A stretch of 32,044 nucleotides of DNA from Ruthenibacterium sp. (lineage in GTDB: Bacteria > Bacillota > Clostridia > Oscillospirales > Ruminococcaceae), in assembly GCA_020025235.1 (NCBI GenBank), contig JAHHSL010000023.1:1-32044 (forward strand). Direction: 5' to 3'. Below, in pieces: positions 15,962 to 23,121 of this stretch; within the stretch, counting starts at the first letter, position 1, and each line of letters starts with the position of its first letter. Position numbers and translations under genes: made by a program. The notes beneath the pieces were generated by a model. It did not search any database, was not told the origin of the DNA, and was given only the letters and a program-made list of their open reading frames with translations.

Positions 15962-16029
15962 AAAAGCCGGACAGCAAGCCGGCCGAAAAAACAGCCGATG
16001 CAGAAGAATTTCTGCATCGGCTGTTTTGC
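15962..16029. terminator. Bidirectional terminator between convergent operons
   Basis: A perfect ACAGCCGATGCAGAA/TTCTGCATCGGCTGT stem with loop GAAT (about 15990-16023) has AAAAAA on the left and TTTTG on the right. A second smaller hairpin, GCCGG/CCGGC (15966-15983), gives the minus strand an extra TTTTT-ended terminator. It closes both the flavoprotein gene and the nitrogenase-like operon. Confidence 0.88.
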
Positions 16030-16093
16030 TCTTGGTTTTTGTCCGTATCCTGTATTCGCTGTGCGCCGCGAAAGCGCGTTCGTCCGATCCAGG

Positions 16094-17248
16094 TCACTGC
16101 AAAAGTGCTTCCCCCAGCAGTTTGATCAGACGGTATGCCCCGTCTTTCCCGATCGTGTAATCCTGCAGCGGCAGGTGGATCTTGTATTCAAGCCCTGATT
16201 CATCCACCGCAAGGGCGCTCGGCAGCTTTCTGCACAGGCTGTCGTAGGTCAGCACCATTTTGTCCCGGCAGGAGGATATCACCTCATCCGGCTCTGCATA
16301 CGGATACTTTCCCTTTTTGTGCGAACAGAGATATTCTGCCGTGAACCCGAGTTCCCCGAAAAAACCTTCCAGAGCAAAAAGGCGGTCGGTATCGGTATAG
16401 CATACGATCTGCGGCTTTGTCACCGCCAGAATATTCCGAAGCTGGGCGGAAAGCGCTTCATAAATGCCGTCGGAACACGGGGCAGTGTATTCCCTTTCTG
16501 TCAGCGCGGCGGCCTCGGCAAGCAGCCGGTCTTCGCTTGCAGGGGAAAACGGGTTAAAATAAAGGTAGGGCGTTCCGTATTCGCGCTGCAGCTGCTTTGC
16601 CGCCTTGAGTGCAAATCCGCTTGTGACAAGGTTCAGTTCCGCACAGGGCAGTGATTTCAGACTTTCCAACGACGCTGCGGTATGCACATCCGCATTGCAC
16701 GTCATGGAAAGCCGTTCCATAAGCTTTGCTATATAGGCATGATTGATTTCATCGGCATAGCGCAGGCCGCCGAGGATATTATATGTGCCGCGCTTTTTTT
16801 CACACGGGGCGGGAATCTTTTTCGCAAGCGCCGCATACAGCTTTTCCGCACCCTCGTAATAATCGGCGTTCAGCTTTGCTTTGACGGCAAAGACGTCGGC
16901 GTCTGTCCGCTCTGCAATTTCGGCGGCGCAGCCTTCCAAATCAATGCCCATTACTTCCGAAATTGCAGACGGCATCAAAAAGATATGCCGGTATCCTTTT
17001 GCAAGGATCTCATCCACGCACTGAAACAGCTTTTTGCTGTCGCCTGTCACAAGATCGGTTTCGCCCACCTGCACCGAAAAAAGATTTTCCGGCTGCGGCA
17101 CAGGGTTTGTCCACGCCAGATGACCGTAATTGAACAGCGCATGCCCGCGTGTCGAATAATCCAGAACGGCAAGATCCCGGAATTTCGCCGTCAGGTAATA
17201 CATCTGCATCCGGGCGGTCGGCAGGCATCCGTTCTTTTTCAAACCCAT
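16094..17248 (-). CDS. Nitrogenase component 1-like subunit, cysteine-poor (NifK/BchB-position)
   Basis: A 384-residue protein resembling nitrogenase component 1 subunits, much shorter than NifK (about 500). The N-terminus NGCLPTARM has Cys8 at the position of the first cluster ligand. In the next two ligand positions the usual Cys is missing: LDYSTRGHALFNYGH instead of a GPxGC loop, and LMPSAISEVMGIDLEG instead of TxCxxE. Later Rossmann-like segments (LVTSGFALKAAKQLQREYGTPYLYFNPF; KPQIVCYTDTDRLFALEGFFGELGF) match the family's second and third domains. The start overlaps the preceding gene by 10 bases, with AAGGAGG in that gene's end. It likely pairs with the preceding subunit as a heteromer. 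The substrate is unknown. Confidence 0.78.
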   Translation of the reverse strand: MGLKKNGCLPTARMQMYYLTAKFRDLAVLDYSTRGHALFNYGHLAWTNPVPQPENLFSVQVGETDLVTGDSKKLFQCVDEILAKGYRHIFLMPSAISEVMGIDLEGCAAEIAERTDADVFAVKAKLNADYYEGAEKLYAALAKKIPAPCEKKRGTYNILGGLRYADEINHAYIAKLMERLSMTCNADVHTAASLESLKSLPCAELNLVTSGFALKAAKQLQREYGTPYLYFNPFSPASEDRLLAEAAALTEREYTAPCSDGIYEALSAQLRNILAVTKPQIVCYTDTDRLFALEGFFGELGFTAEYLCSHKKGKYPYAEPDEVISSCRDKMVLTYDSLCRKLPSALAVDESGLEYKIHLPLQDYTIGKDGAYRLIKLLGEALLQ

Positions 17249-18231
17249 TGCCCGTCTGCCTCCTTCATCAGTTCATACAGCGTATCAAAGTTTTCATACT
17301 GTCCCTCGGTGTTCAGCACAAGATTGTTTCCCGCCGGCAGTTCGGCAGAATAATCAAACGAAACCTGCATTGATTTTTCTGCGCGGGCACAGGCGGCAAG
17401 CTTATACTTATCCGCGCCGTCCGTCACGATATATCCCACCGGCACGTTTTCCCCGTTCAGGAAATTTGCAAGTGCCGCGGCATGCCTGCTTTTGATGCCG
17501 AATGTGCACCCGCTTTGTGCAAACCGGCTGACGATCTTCCGCAGCTGTTCGATCTTCTTTCGGTCGATGCCGAGCGTTTCGCAGTTTTCCTCGTAAAAAT
17601 CCAAAGAATGAAACACCGTATTGTCGATCACGCTTACGCCGTCTGCTTCAAAGCTTTGCACAAGCTCCAGAAACTTTCGGTTATTTACAATATGAAGCGA
17701 CCGCGTAAGCTTTTCTTGCAATTCCCGCACGCTCGCCGCCTGATCCCAGACCTGCGCGGGCCCTTCATGCAGACGCAGATTTTTGCCGATTTGTTCGTAA
17801 AGTTCCGAAAGGATATCGCCCGGGGCAGCCTGTGTATAGTCCGGCGCTTTCACAAGCGCCATATTTTCGTGTCCGTCCACGATGTCTTCGATTGCAAGAT
17901 CCATGATTGCCGGGATGCATGTCATGATGCAGACGGTCATTTTGCCGTTATCCGCAATTTCCAAAAGTGCCTGCTCCAGCGCCTGCGTGCTGCCGAACAC
18001 AAGCTCTTTGTCGGTCAGGTCAAAGCCCCAGCAGCGGCATCCGCTGCAAAACGGCTGCTTCATGGAATAATAGACACATTCCCCCACGCCGACAACCAGC
18101 ACGTTCACATCCGGAAATCCGCACAGCTCTTCGATCAGGATATCCATGGGGCAGTGTCCGCAGCCGGCAACCGAATAGGTGCGCACCGGCAGATTGTTTT
18201 TCACCCGGCCTGCGGGCAGGAACTTATCCAT
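17239..18231 (-). CDS. Nitrogenase component 1-like subunit, cysteine-rich (NifD/BchN-position)
   Basis: A 330-residue protein with the nitrogenase component 1 fold, far shorter than NifD or BchN. Three conserved ligand positions are kept: Cys24 in VAGCGHCP, Cys52 in GVGECVYYS and Cys105 in MTCIPAIM. Additional cysteines are at 27, 37, 62, 65, 67 and 101. The motif LTDKELVFGSTQALEQALLEI matches the family's KDxVFGG region. The C-terminal cofactor-binding part of true NifD is missing, so it cannot hold FeMo-cofactor as in nitrogenase. The ATG at 18231 is chosen because the extension upstream would read through the NifH-like gene; it then overlaps that stop by 8 bases. With the next gene it probably forms a DPOR-like interface [4Fe-4S] cluster (inference). 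Confidence 0.8.
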   Translation of the reverse strand: MDKFLPAGRVKNNLPVRTYSVAGCGHCPMDILIEELCGFPDVNVLVVGVGECVYYSMKQPFCSGCRCWGFDLTDKELVFGSTQALEQALLEIADNGKMTVCIMTCIPAIMDLAIEDIVDGHENMALVKAPDYTQAAPGDILSELYEQIGKNLRLHEGPAQVWDQAASVRELQEKLTRSLHIVNNRKFLELVQSFEADGVSVIDNTVFHSLDFYEENCETLGIDRKKIEQLRKIVSRFAQSGCTFGIKSRHAAALANFLNGENVPVGYIVTDGADKYKLAACARAEKSMQVSFDYSAELPAGNNLVLNTEGQYENFDTLYELMKEADGQWV

Positions 18232-18967
18232 TGGCAATTTCTCCTGCCAGTTCCAGATACCGCTTTGCCATATCGCTGTCTGCAAAGGCGTCCACCACGG
18301 TTTTGTGCCGCTTTTCCGCTTCCTGCACGATGCCGTCGCGGGGCAGAACGAACGCCACGGGCACATTCATTTCCTCTGCGGCCTTTCGCACGGTTTCGTC
18401 TTCGTTTTCGATATTCTTTTTGTTGACGATCAGCCCTTTGATCTTGGCATAGCCCTTGCTTTTCTGGTTATTCACCGCCTGCACGATGTTGCTTGCCGCA
18501 TACAGCGACATCATCTCGCCGGACGTCACGATGTAAAGCTCGTCCGAATATCCGTTGCGGATCGGCATGGCAAAGCCGCCGCACACCACATCGCCCAGCA
18601 CGTCGTACAAAACAAAATCCGGCTGATATTTTTCGTATACTTCCAGCTCTTCCAGCTTTTCAAACGCCGCGATGATGCCGCGCCCCGCACAGCCGGTTCC
18701 CGGCACAGGGCCGCCCGCCTCCACGCAATAAACGCCGGATTCGCTGTGAAAAACAATATCTTCGATATTTTCGGTGTCGCCGTCCCGCATGATATCCAGC
18801 ACCGTGGGGATGCGTCTGCCGTTATTGTGGTTGACCGTGGAATCCGACTTGGGGTCACAGCCGACCTGGATGACGCGGTAGCCAAGCTTTACCAGCGCCG
18901 AAGCGATGTTCGAAACCGTCGTAGACTTGCCGATTCCGCCTTTTCCGTAAAACGCTATTTTTTTCAT
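18224..18967 (-). CDS. NifH-like nitrogenase-superfamily reductase (iron protein)
   Basis: A 247-residue P-loop ATPase very close to NifH/BchL/CfbC. GKGGIGKST (8-16) binds nucleotide, and QVGCDPKSDST is a switch region. Cys93 in GTGCAGRGII and Cys129 in DVLGDVVCGGFAMPIR are the two cysteines that bind the [4Fe-4S] cluster between subunits. The docking residue Arg96 (the NifH ADP-ribosylation site equivalent) is present. It lacks the C-terminal 30-50 residues of true NifH. It would deliver electrons with ATP hydrolysis to the two downstream subunits. It sits 19 bases after the ABC ATPase gene, and all seven genes of the operon are in one direction. Confidence 0.92.
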   Translation of the reverse strand: MKKIAFYGKGGIGKSTTVSNIASALVKLGYRVIQVGCDPKSDSTVNHNNGRRIPTVLDIMRDGDTENIEDIVFHSESGVYCVEAGGPVPGTGCAGRGIIAAFEKLEELEVYEKYQPDFVLYDVLGDVVCGGFAMPIRNGYSDELYIVTSGEMMSLYAASNIVQAVNNQKSKGYAKIKGLIVNKKNIENEDETVRKAAEEMNVPVAFVLPRDGIVQEAEKRHKTVVDAFADSDMAKRYLELAGEIANG

Positions 18968-18986
18968 TGTTCACATCCTAAGCAGG

Positions 18987-19793
18987 TTATTGGCTTTCAT
19001 CGTCTTTTTTGGAAAGCTCGTACGAATAGCAGACGGGTTTTCCGCTGCGTTCGTCTGTTGCGATGCTGCCGTCAATGCCAAAGCATGTGCGCAGCATTTG
19101 TGCCGTCATGACCTCATCAGCCGTTCCGTATTTTTCTATTTTACCATCTTTCATTGCCAGAAGATAGTCTGAATATCGGGATGCAAGGTTCAGGTCATGC
19201 AGCACCATGACGATCGTGGTGTTCTGCTGCACGTTCAGCTTTTTCAGCAGTTCCAGAACCTCCAGCTGATGCGCAAGATCAAGATAGGTGGTCGGTTCAT
19301 CCAGCAAAATGATGCCCGTCTGCTGTGCCAGCGCCATGGCGATCCACACGCGCTGGCGCTGCCCGCCGGAAAGCCCCGCGATCTCTCTGTCGCAAAATCC
19401 GCTCATATTCGTGACACAAAGCGCCCATTCGATGATCTGCTTATCTTCTGCGGAAAGCTTGCCCAGCCCCTTCTGATAGGGGAACCTTCCGTAGCTGACA
19501 AGCTCCCTGCACGTCAGCGTGCCGGGTGCACTGGGCGACTGCGGCAAAATCGCCATCTGCTGTGCAATCTCATTGCTGCGCATTTTAAGCATTTCGGCGT
19601 CATTGATGATCACAACGCCCGATTCCGCTTTGATGATCCGCCCGATCGCCTTGAGAACCGTCGATTTGCCGCAGCCGTTTGCCCCGATGATCGAAGTGAT
19701 CTTTCCTTTTTTTATTTCCGCGTCAAAGCCCGGTACGATGATATTGCCGTCATACCCTACTTTGAGCTGTCTTGTAACGATACTGTTTTCCAT
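18987..19793 (-). CDS. ABC transporter ATP-binding protein, FecE/FepC/BtuD type
   Basis: A 268-residue ATPase. Walker A is GANGCGKST (about residues 37-45), the Q-loop is in AILPQSPSAPG, the signature is LSGGQRQR, Walker B is IILLDEPTTYLD and the switch His is in VLHDLN. TYLDLAHQLEVLELL is characteristic of ferric-siderophore/heme/cobalamin ATPases. It stands 3 bases after the second permease and directly ahead of the NifH-like gene, so importer and reductase are made together. The cargo is probably a metal chelate or tetrapyrrole. Confidence 0.93.
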   Translation of the reverse strand: MENSIVTRQLKVGYDGNIIVPGFDAEIKKGKITSIIGANGCGKSTVLKAIGRIIKAESGVVIINDAEMLKMRSNEIAQQMAILPQSPSAPGTLTCRELVSYGRFPYQKGLGKLSAEDKQIIEWALCVTNMSGFCDREIAGLSGGQRQRVWIAMALAQQTGIILLDEPTTYLDLAHQLEVLELLKKLNVQQNTTIVMVLHDLNLASRYSDYLLAMKDGKIEKYGTADEVMTAQMLRTCFGIDGSIATDERSGKPVCYSYELSKKDDESQ

Positions 19794-19796
19794 AAT

Positions 19797-20810
19797 TCAT
19801 GACCTTATCAGTAGATATAAAAAGTACGGGACGGAAATGACAGATATGATGATCCCCGTCGGGATATTGGCAAGATACGGCGTGCCCCTTACCAGCATAT
19901 CGGCGGTGATGACGATGATCCCCGCGATGATGCCCGACGCCGGGAACAGCACTCTGGTATCCGTGCCCACGAGTCTGCGCGCAATGTGCGGGCCGATCAG
20001 ACCCAAAAAGAAGAAATTGCCACCGAAGGCCACCGCCGACGAGGAAAGCGCCACCGCGCACACCGAAAGAACGATAAACTGTTTTCCCACATCCACGCCA
20101 AGGCCCCGGGCAACGTCATAGCCCATGTTGATGACGTTGAGTGTCATGCTTTTATAGTACGTCATAAGCAGAAACACCACAAGCCATGCGGCAAACACCA
20201 CGATGTATTTCCAATCGGTTCCCCACAGTTCCCCCGATTGCCAGCGCTGCAGAAATTCCAGCTGCGTGCTGTCCAGCATGAACATAAAAAACATGGAAAT
20301 TGCGCCGTATGCACTGTTCATGGCAACGCCGGTCATGATGATTTTTGTGGGCTGGATGCGCTGCCCCTTTTTGACGGCAAGCAGGAAAATGACGCCCGCG
20401 GAAAGCAGTCCCCCCGCAAGCGCAAGAAACGGCATCACGATCGGATTTGTGCCGCTTTGTTTGATGAGCGCAACATAAATAGTGACGAACAGGCCCGAAC
20501 CGGCGCTGACGCCCAGCGTTCCGGGCGACGCCAGATCGTTGTGCATCAGATCCTGCATGACAACGCCGGAAACACCCATGCCAAGCCCGACAAGCACCGA
20601 AAGCACGAGTCTTGGCAGGCGGATGCCGAAAAGAGCCAGCCGGCAGTAGTGATCTCCCCCGCCCAGAAAGGTTTTGATCACATCACCGATGCTGATTTTA
20701 TACTGCCCCACATTGCAGCCGGCCACAAATATACACACCAGCAGTACGGCAAGAAAGATATTGATGCAGATTCCTTTTTTCAGGGGACTTATTTTGTTTT
20801 TGTGTTTCAT
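19797..20810 (-). CDS. ABC transporter permease, FecCD/BtuC type (second)
   Basis: A 337-residue FecCD-family permease with about ten hydrophobic segments. Typical motifs are RLPRLVLSVLVGLGMGVSGVVMQDLMHNDLASPGTLGVSAGSG in the first third, LGVDVGKQFIVLSVCAVALSSSAVAFGGNFFFLGLIGPHIARRLVG after the middle, and GTPYLANIPTGIIISVISVPYFLYLL at the end. It forms a heterodimer with the upstream FecCD-type permease, from which it is separated by 3 bases. Its cytoplasmic loop carries the ATPase-docking region. Confidence 0.92.
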   Translation of the reverse strand: MKHKNKISPLKKGICINIFLAVLLVCIFVAGCNVGQYKISIGDVIKTFLGGGDHYCRLALFGIRLPRLVLSVLVGLGMGVSGVVMQDLMHNDLASPGTLGVSAGSGLFVTIYVALIKQSGTNPIVMPFLALAGGLLSAGVIFLLAVKKGQRIQPTKIIMTGVAMNSAYGAISMFFMFMLDSTQLEFLQRWQSGELWGTDWKYIVVFAAWLVVFLLMTYYKSMTLNVINMGYDVARGLGVDVGKQFIVLSVCAVALSSSAVAFGGNFFFLGLIGPHIARRLVGTDTRVLFPASGIIAGIIVITADMLVRGTPYLANIPTGIIISVISVPYFLYLLIRS

Positions 20811-20813
20811 AGA

Positions 20814-21842
20814 TTACCCCGCAAAGCTGTCATTTTTTTGTCTGCGGGAGATAAAGATGAAGAACGGCACGCCGATGATCGTGATCAGCACGCCGATCGG
20901 GAATTCCCGCGGTGCGATCAGCACCCTTGCCAGCAAATCCACCACAACGACAAAAAGTGCCCCAAGCGCGGCGCAGGAAGGAAGGATGAGCCGGTAATCC
21001 GTTCCCACAAAATACCGGACAATATGCGGAACCATAAGCCCCACATAGCCAACCGGGCCGATGATGATGACCGCCGTGGCAGACAGCACCAGTACCACCA
21101 CGGTGCTGAGGAATTTTATGAACTTTACGTTTGCGCCAAGTCCTCTTGAAACATCTTCTCCCAGATTCAAAACCGTCAGCATTCTGGAAATCAGAATGGA
21201 TACGACAAAACCAATGATAAAAAACGGTGCGGCAACCGTCACGTCCAACCACTGGGTATTGGAAGAACTGCCGGCGGAATACTTCATCATGGATGCACTG
21301 AGTCCATCCTTGAGCATAATTGCTGTCGTCACCGAACCGAACAGCGTGGAAATCGCCATTCCCGCAAGCACCATTCGATCCGATGTGATCTTTCCGCGGC
21401 CGATCATCGCGATCCCGTAGATCAGCATTGTTGCAGCTGCCGCACCTATAAAGGAATATCCGATGCGCTCGAGTCTGGATGCATCCGGCACAAAAAGCAG
21501 CATCAGCAGTATAGCAAAAACGGATCCGGAGCTTATTCCCATAAGCCCCGAATCTGCCATTGGGTTTTTCGTATTTCCCTGCATGACCGCACCTGCGATC
21601 GCAAGGGACACGCCGACCATGATATCCGCCAGCAGACGCGGCAGACGGATGTCATGCACGACCACATGGATGAAGTTTTCCTCATCGTAGTGGAACAATC
21701 CGTTCATGACATCCGCAAAAGCCGTATGCTCTGCGCCGAATAACAGGAACAGGGAAGAAGCTGCTACCAGAAGGATAAGCCCAAACGTCATAAGGACAAG
21801 GAACTTCTGGAAATTACTCTTCTGCTTTTTCACAGCATTCAA
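20814..21842 (-). CDS. ABC transporter permease, FecCD/BtuC type (first)
   Basis: A 342-residue FecCD-family permease. It has the motifs RLPRLLADIMVGVSLAIAGAVMQGNTKNPMADSGLMGISSGS, LGANVKFIKFLSTVVVLVLSATAVIIIGPVGYVGLMVPHIVRYFVG and REFPIGVLITIIGVPFFIFI, all conserved in siderophore/cobalamin permeases. It differs clearly from the second permease, so the channel is a heterodimer as in FecCD rather than a homodimer as in BtuC. It starts 15 bases after the binding-protein gene. Confidence 0.92.
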   Translation of the reverse strand: MNAVKKQKSNFQKFLVLMTFGLILLVAASSLFLLFGAEHTAFADVMNGLFHYDEENFIHVVVHDIRLPRLLADIMVGVSLAIAGAVMQGNTKNPMADSGLMGISSGSVFAILLMLLFVPDASRLERIGYSFIGAAAATMLIYGIAMIGRGKITSDRMVLAGMAISTLFGSVTTAIMLKDGLSASMMKYSAGSSSNTQWLDVTVAAPFFIIGFVVSILISRMLTVLNLGEDVSRGLGANVKFIKFLSTVVVLVLSATAVIIIGPVGYVGLMVPHIVRYFVGTDYRLILPSCAALGALFVVVVDLLARVLIAPREFPIGVLITIIGVPFFIFISRRQKNDSFAG

Positions 21843-21857
21843 ACCACTTTTCTTTTG

Positions 21858-22901
21858 TTAGATTGCCTTTTTGAAGGCGTTCATCAGGCTGTTGTACTGT
21901 TCATACAGATAAAGCACGTCTTTTTCCGCATACAGCATGCCGTCAATGACGCCGACCTTATCGTTTTTCACGGCGTCCAGCATCTGCCAGCCGGGGTTGC
22001 TTTGCAGCATTTCCGGCACCTGCGGTTCGCCTGCGGCCATAATATCCACATAGATCACCACATCGCCCTCATAGTCCCGGATCTTTTCGTTGCTGATGGG
22101 CGTAAAGGGGTTCACATTCGGGTCGCTGAGAAATTCCTGCGTGATCTCGGGCATCTTCAGACCCATGTAATCATATACGATCTTGTTGAAGTACCAAAAA
22201 TCCGTGGGCGGTACGGAAATGCCGTCCATGTAATAGAACATCGAAACGGTCTTGTCGGTCAGATCCAGTTCCTTCAGCTGTTCAATTGCCGTTTCCTGCG
22301 TCTTTTTTGCGTAATCGATCAGCGCATCGGCATTTTCCTGCAGGCCGAAGATCTCACCGATGTAGCCCAGTCTCTTTTCAAAATCGAACTCCTCGCGGTA
22401 AAGCGGAATGACCGGGGCGATCTTGCGCAGCGCCTCCAGCTCCGGCTCTTCCATAAGCTGATACACCAGGATCAGCTCCGGCTCATAGCTCATGATTTCT
22501 TCCGCATCAAACGGCTGGGTGTTCTGAATCGTCTCTACACCTTCAAAGAAGTCTGCATAATCGGTCTTGACCTTATCTTCCACAATGACAGCGGTGGGAC
22601 GGATGCCGAATGCGGCCAGATCCCCTGCGCCGGACAGTGCGACGATCCTGCGGGTGTTCTGATTGAACGTAACTTCCGTTCCGTTCAGATCGGTGAAGGT
22701 GACTTCCTTTGCTTCGGCAGGTCTTGTATCCTCCAAAACGGGGATCGGCTCCAGTTTGCCAATCTGCTGTGCAGAGCTTTCCGCTCCTTCGTTCGTTTTG
22801 TCTGCGGCACCGTCGGTTTTACCACAGCCTGCTGTAAAAACCAGCAGCAGCATTGCCATCGAAAGGGTGACAAAACGCTTCCAGAAATTTAAGTGCTTCA
22901 T
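21858..22901 (-). CDS. ABC transporter substrate-binding lipoprotein, FecB/BtuF type
   Basis: A 347-residue periplasmic-binding-protein-2-like lipoprotein. The N-terminus MKHLNFWKRF is followed by a hydrophobic core and lipobox FTAGC (Cys26), then an acidic tether. The core has the family's GTEVTFNQNTRRIVAL, FDAEEIMSYEPELILVY and the long backbone helix of class III binding proteins. The ATG at 22901 is preferred over one 33 bases upstream because GGAGG sits 5 bases before it and it gives a normal signal peptide. It is the first gene of the seven-gene operon, read from a promoter with a marked dyad. Confidence 0.9.
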   Translation of the reverse strand: MKHLNFWKRFVTLSMAMLLLVFTAGCGKTDGAADKTNEGAESSAQQIGKLEPIPVLEDTRPAEAKEVTFTDLNGTEVTFNQNTRRIVALSGAGDLAAFGIRPTAVIVEDKVKTDYADFFEGVETIQNTQPFDAEEIMSYEPELILVYQLMEEPELEALRKIAPVIPLYREEFDFEKRLGYIGEIFGLQENADALIDYAKKTQETAIEQLKELDLTDKTVSMFYYMDGISVPPTDFWYFNKIVYDYMGLKMPEITQEFLSDPNVNPFTPISNEKIRDYEGDVVIYVDIMAAGEPQVPEMLQSNPGWQMLDAVKNDKVGVIDGMLYAEKDVLYLYEQYNSLMNAFKKAI

Positions 22902-22928
22902 TGAGTCCTCCAGGTGAATTTTTATCTT

Positions 22929-22956
22929 CCGCAAGTTAGTATCAGCTAACTTGCGG
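22929..22956. promoter_or_regulatory. Perfect 11-bp dyad at the importer/nitrogenase-like operon start
   Basis: CCGCAAGTTAG and CTAACTTGCGG flank TATCAG. The TTAG...CTAA core is reminiscent of DtxR/IdeR-type iron-regulator sites, though the outer arms differ from the corynebacterial consensus. It begins about 9 bases downstream of the -10, over the first transcribed bases. It could be an operator or a 5' RNA hairpin; there is no T tract, so it is not a terminator. Confidence 0.7.
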
Positions 22957-22964
22957 CCATATGG

Positions 22965-22992
22965 ATTATATCATACTTTTCCGGAATAGCAA
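22965..22992 (-). promoter_or_regulatory. Promoter of the importer/nitrogenase-like operon
   Basis: On the minus strand, -35 TTGCTA (22992-22987), a 16-base spacer and a perfect -10 TATAAT (22970-22965). The start of transcription is predicted around 22958, just before the dyad. Confidence 0.65.
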
Positions 22993-23047
22993 TAGCTGAT
23001 CGCATTTTCTTTCCAAATTTTTGACATCTTGGCACCAAACAGCAAAT

Positions 23048-23082
23048 AAAAAAGGTCTGCCGGTTTACAGCAGACCTTTTCC
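23048..23082 (-). terminator. Terminator of the PadR/FtsW-like operon
   Basis: An 11-bp stem AAAAGGTCTGC/GCAGACCTTTT (23050-23060, 23070-23080), read on the minus strand, runs into TTTTTTATTT. It lies 40 bases after the FtsW-like stop. Confidence 0.88.
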
Positions 23083-23121
23083 AAATTCTCAAAGCGTTTT
23101 TGCAAAGCTAATCGCCCGCTT

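Noticed and set aside
16094..18967. A nitrogen-fixation (nifHDK) locus
   Set aside because: The component-1-like subunits are far too short, the second lacks most cluster cysteines, and there is no nifB, nifE or nifN nearby. The NifH similarity alone does not indicate N2 fixation.
19986..21149. 387-codon plus-strand frame over the FecCD permease genes
   Set aside because: It is His/Lys/Asp-rich with no recognisable domain, and runs antisense to two clear permeases.
22902..23000. Cobalamin riboswitch upstream of the BtuFCD-like importer
   Set aside because: The leader is only about 57 bases and holds one simple dyad. A cobalamin riboswitch needs about 200 structured bases.
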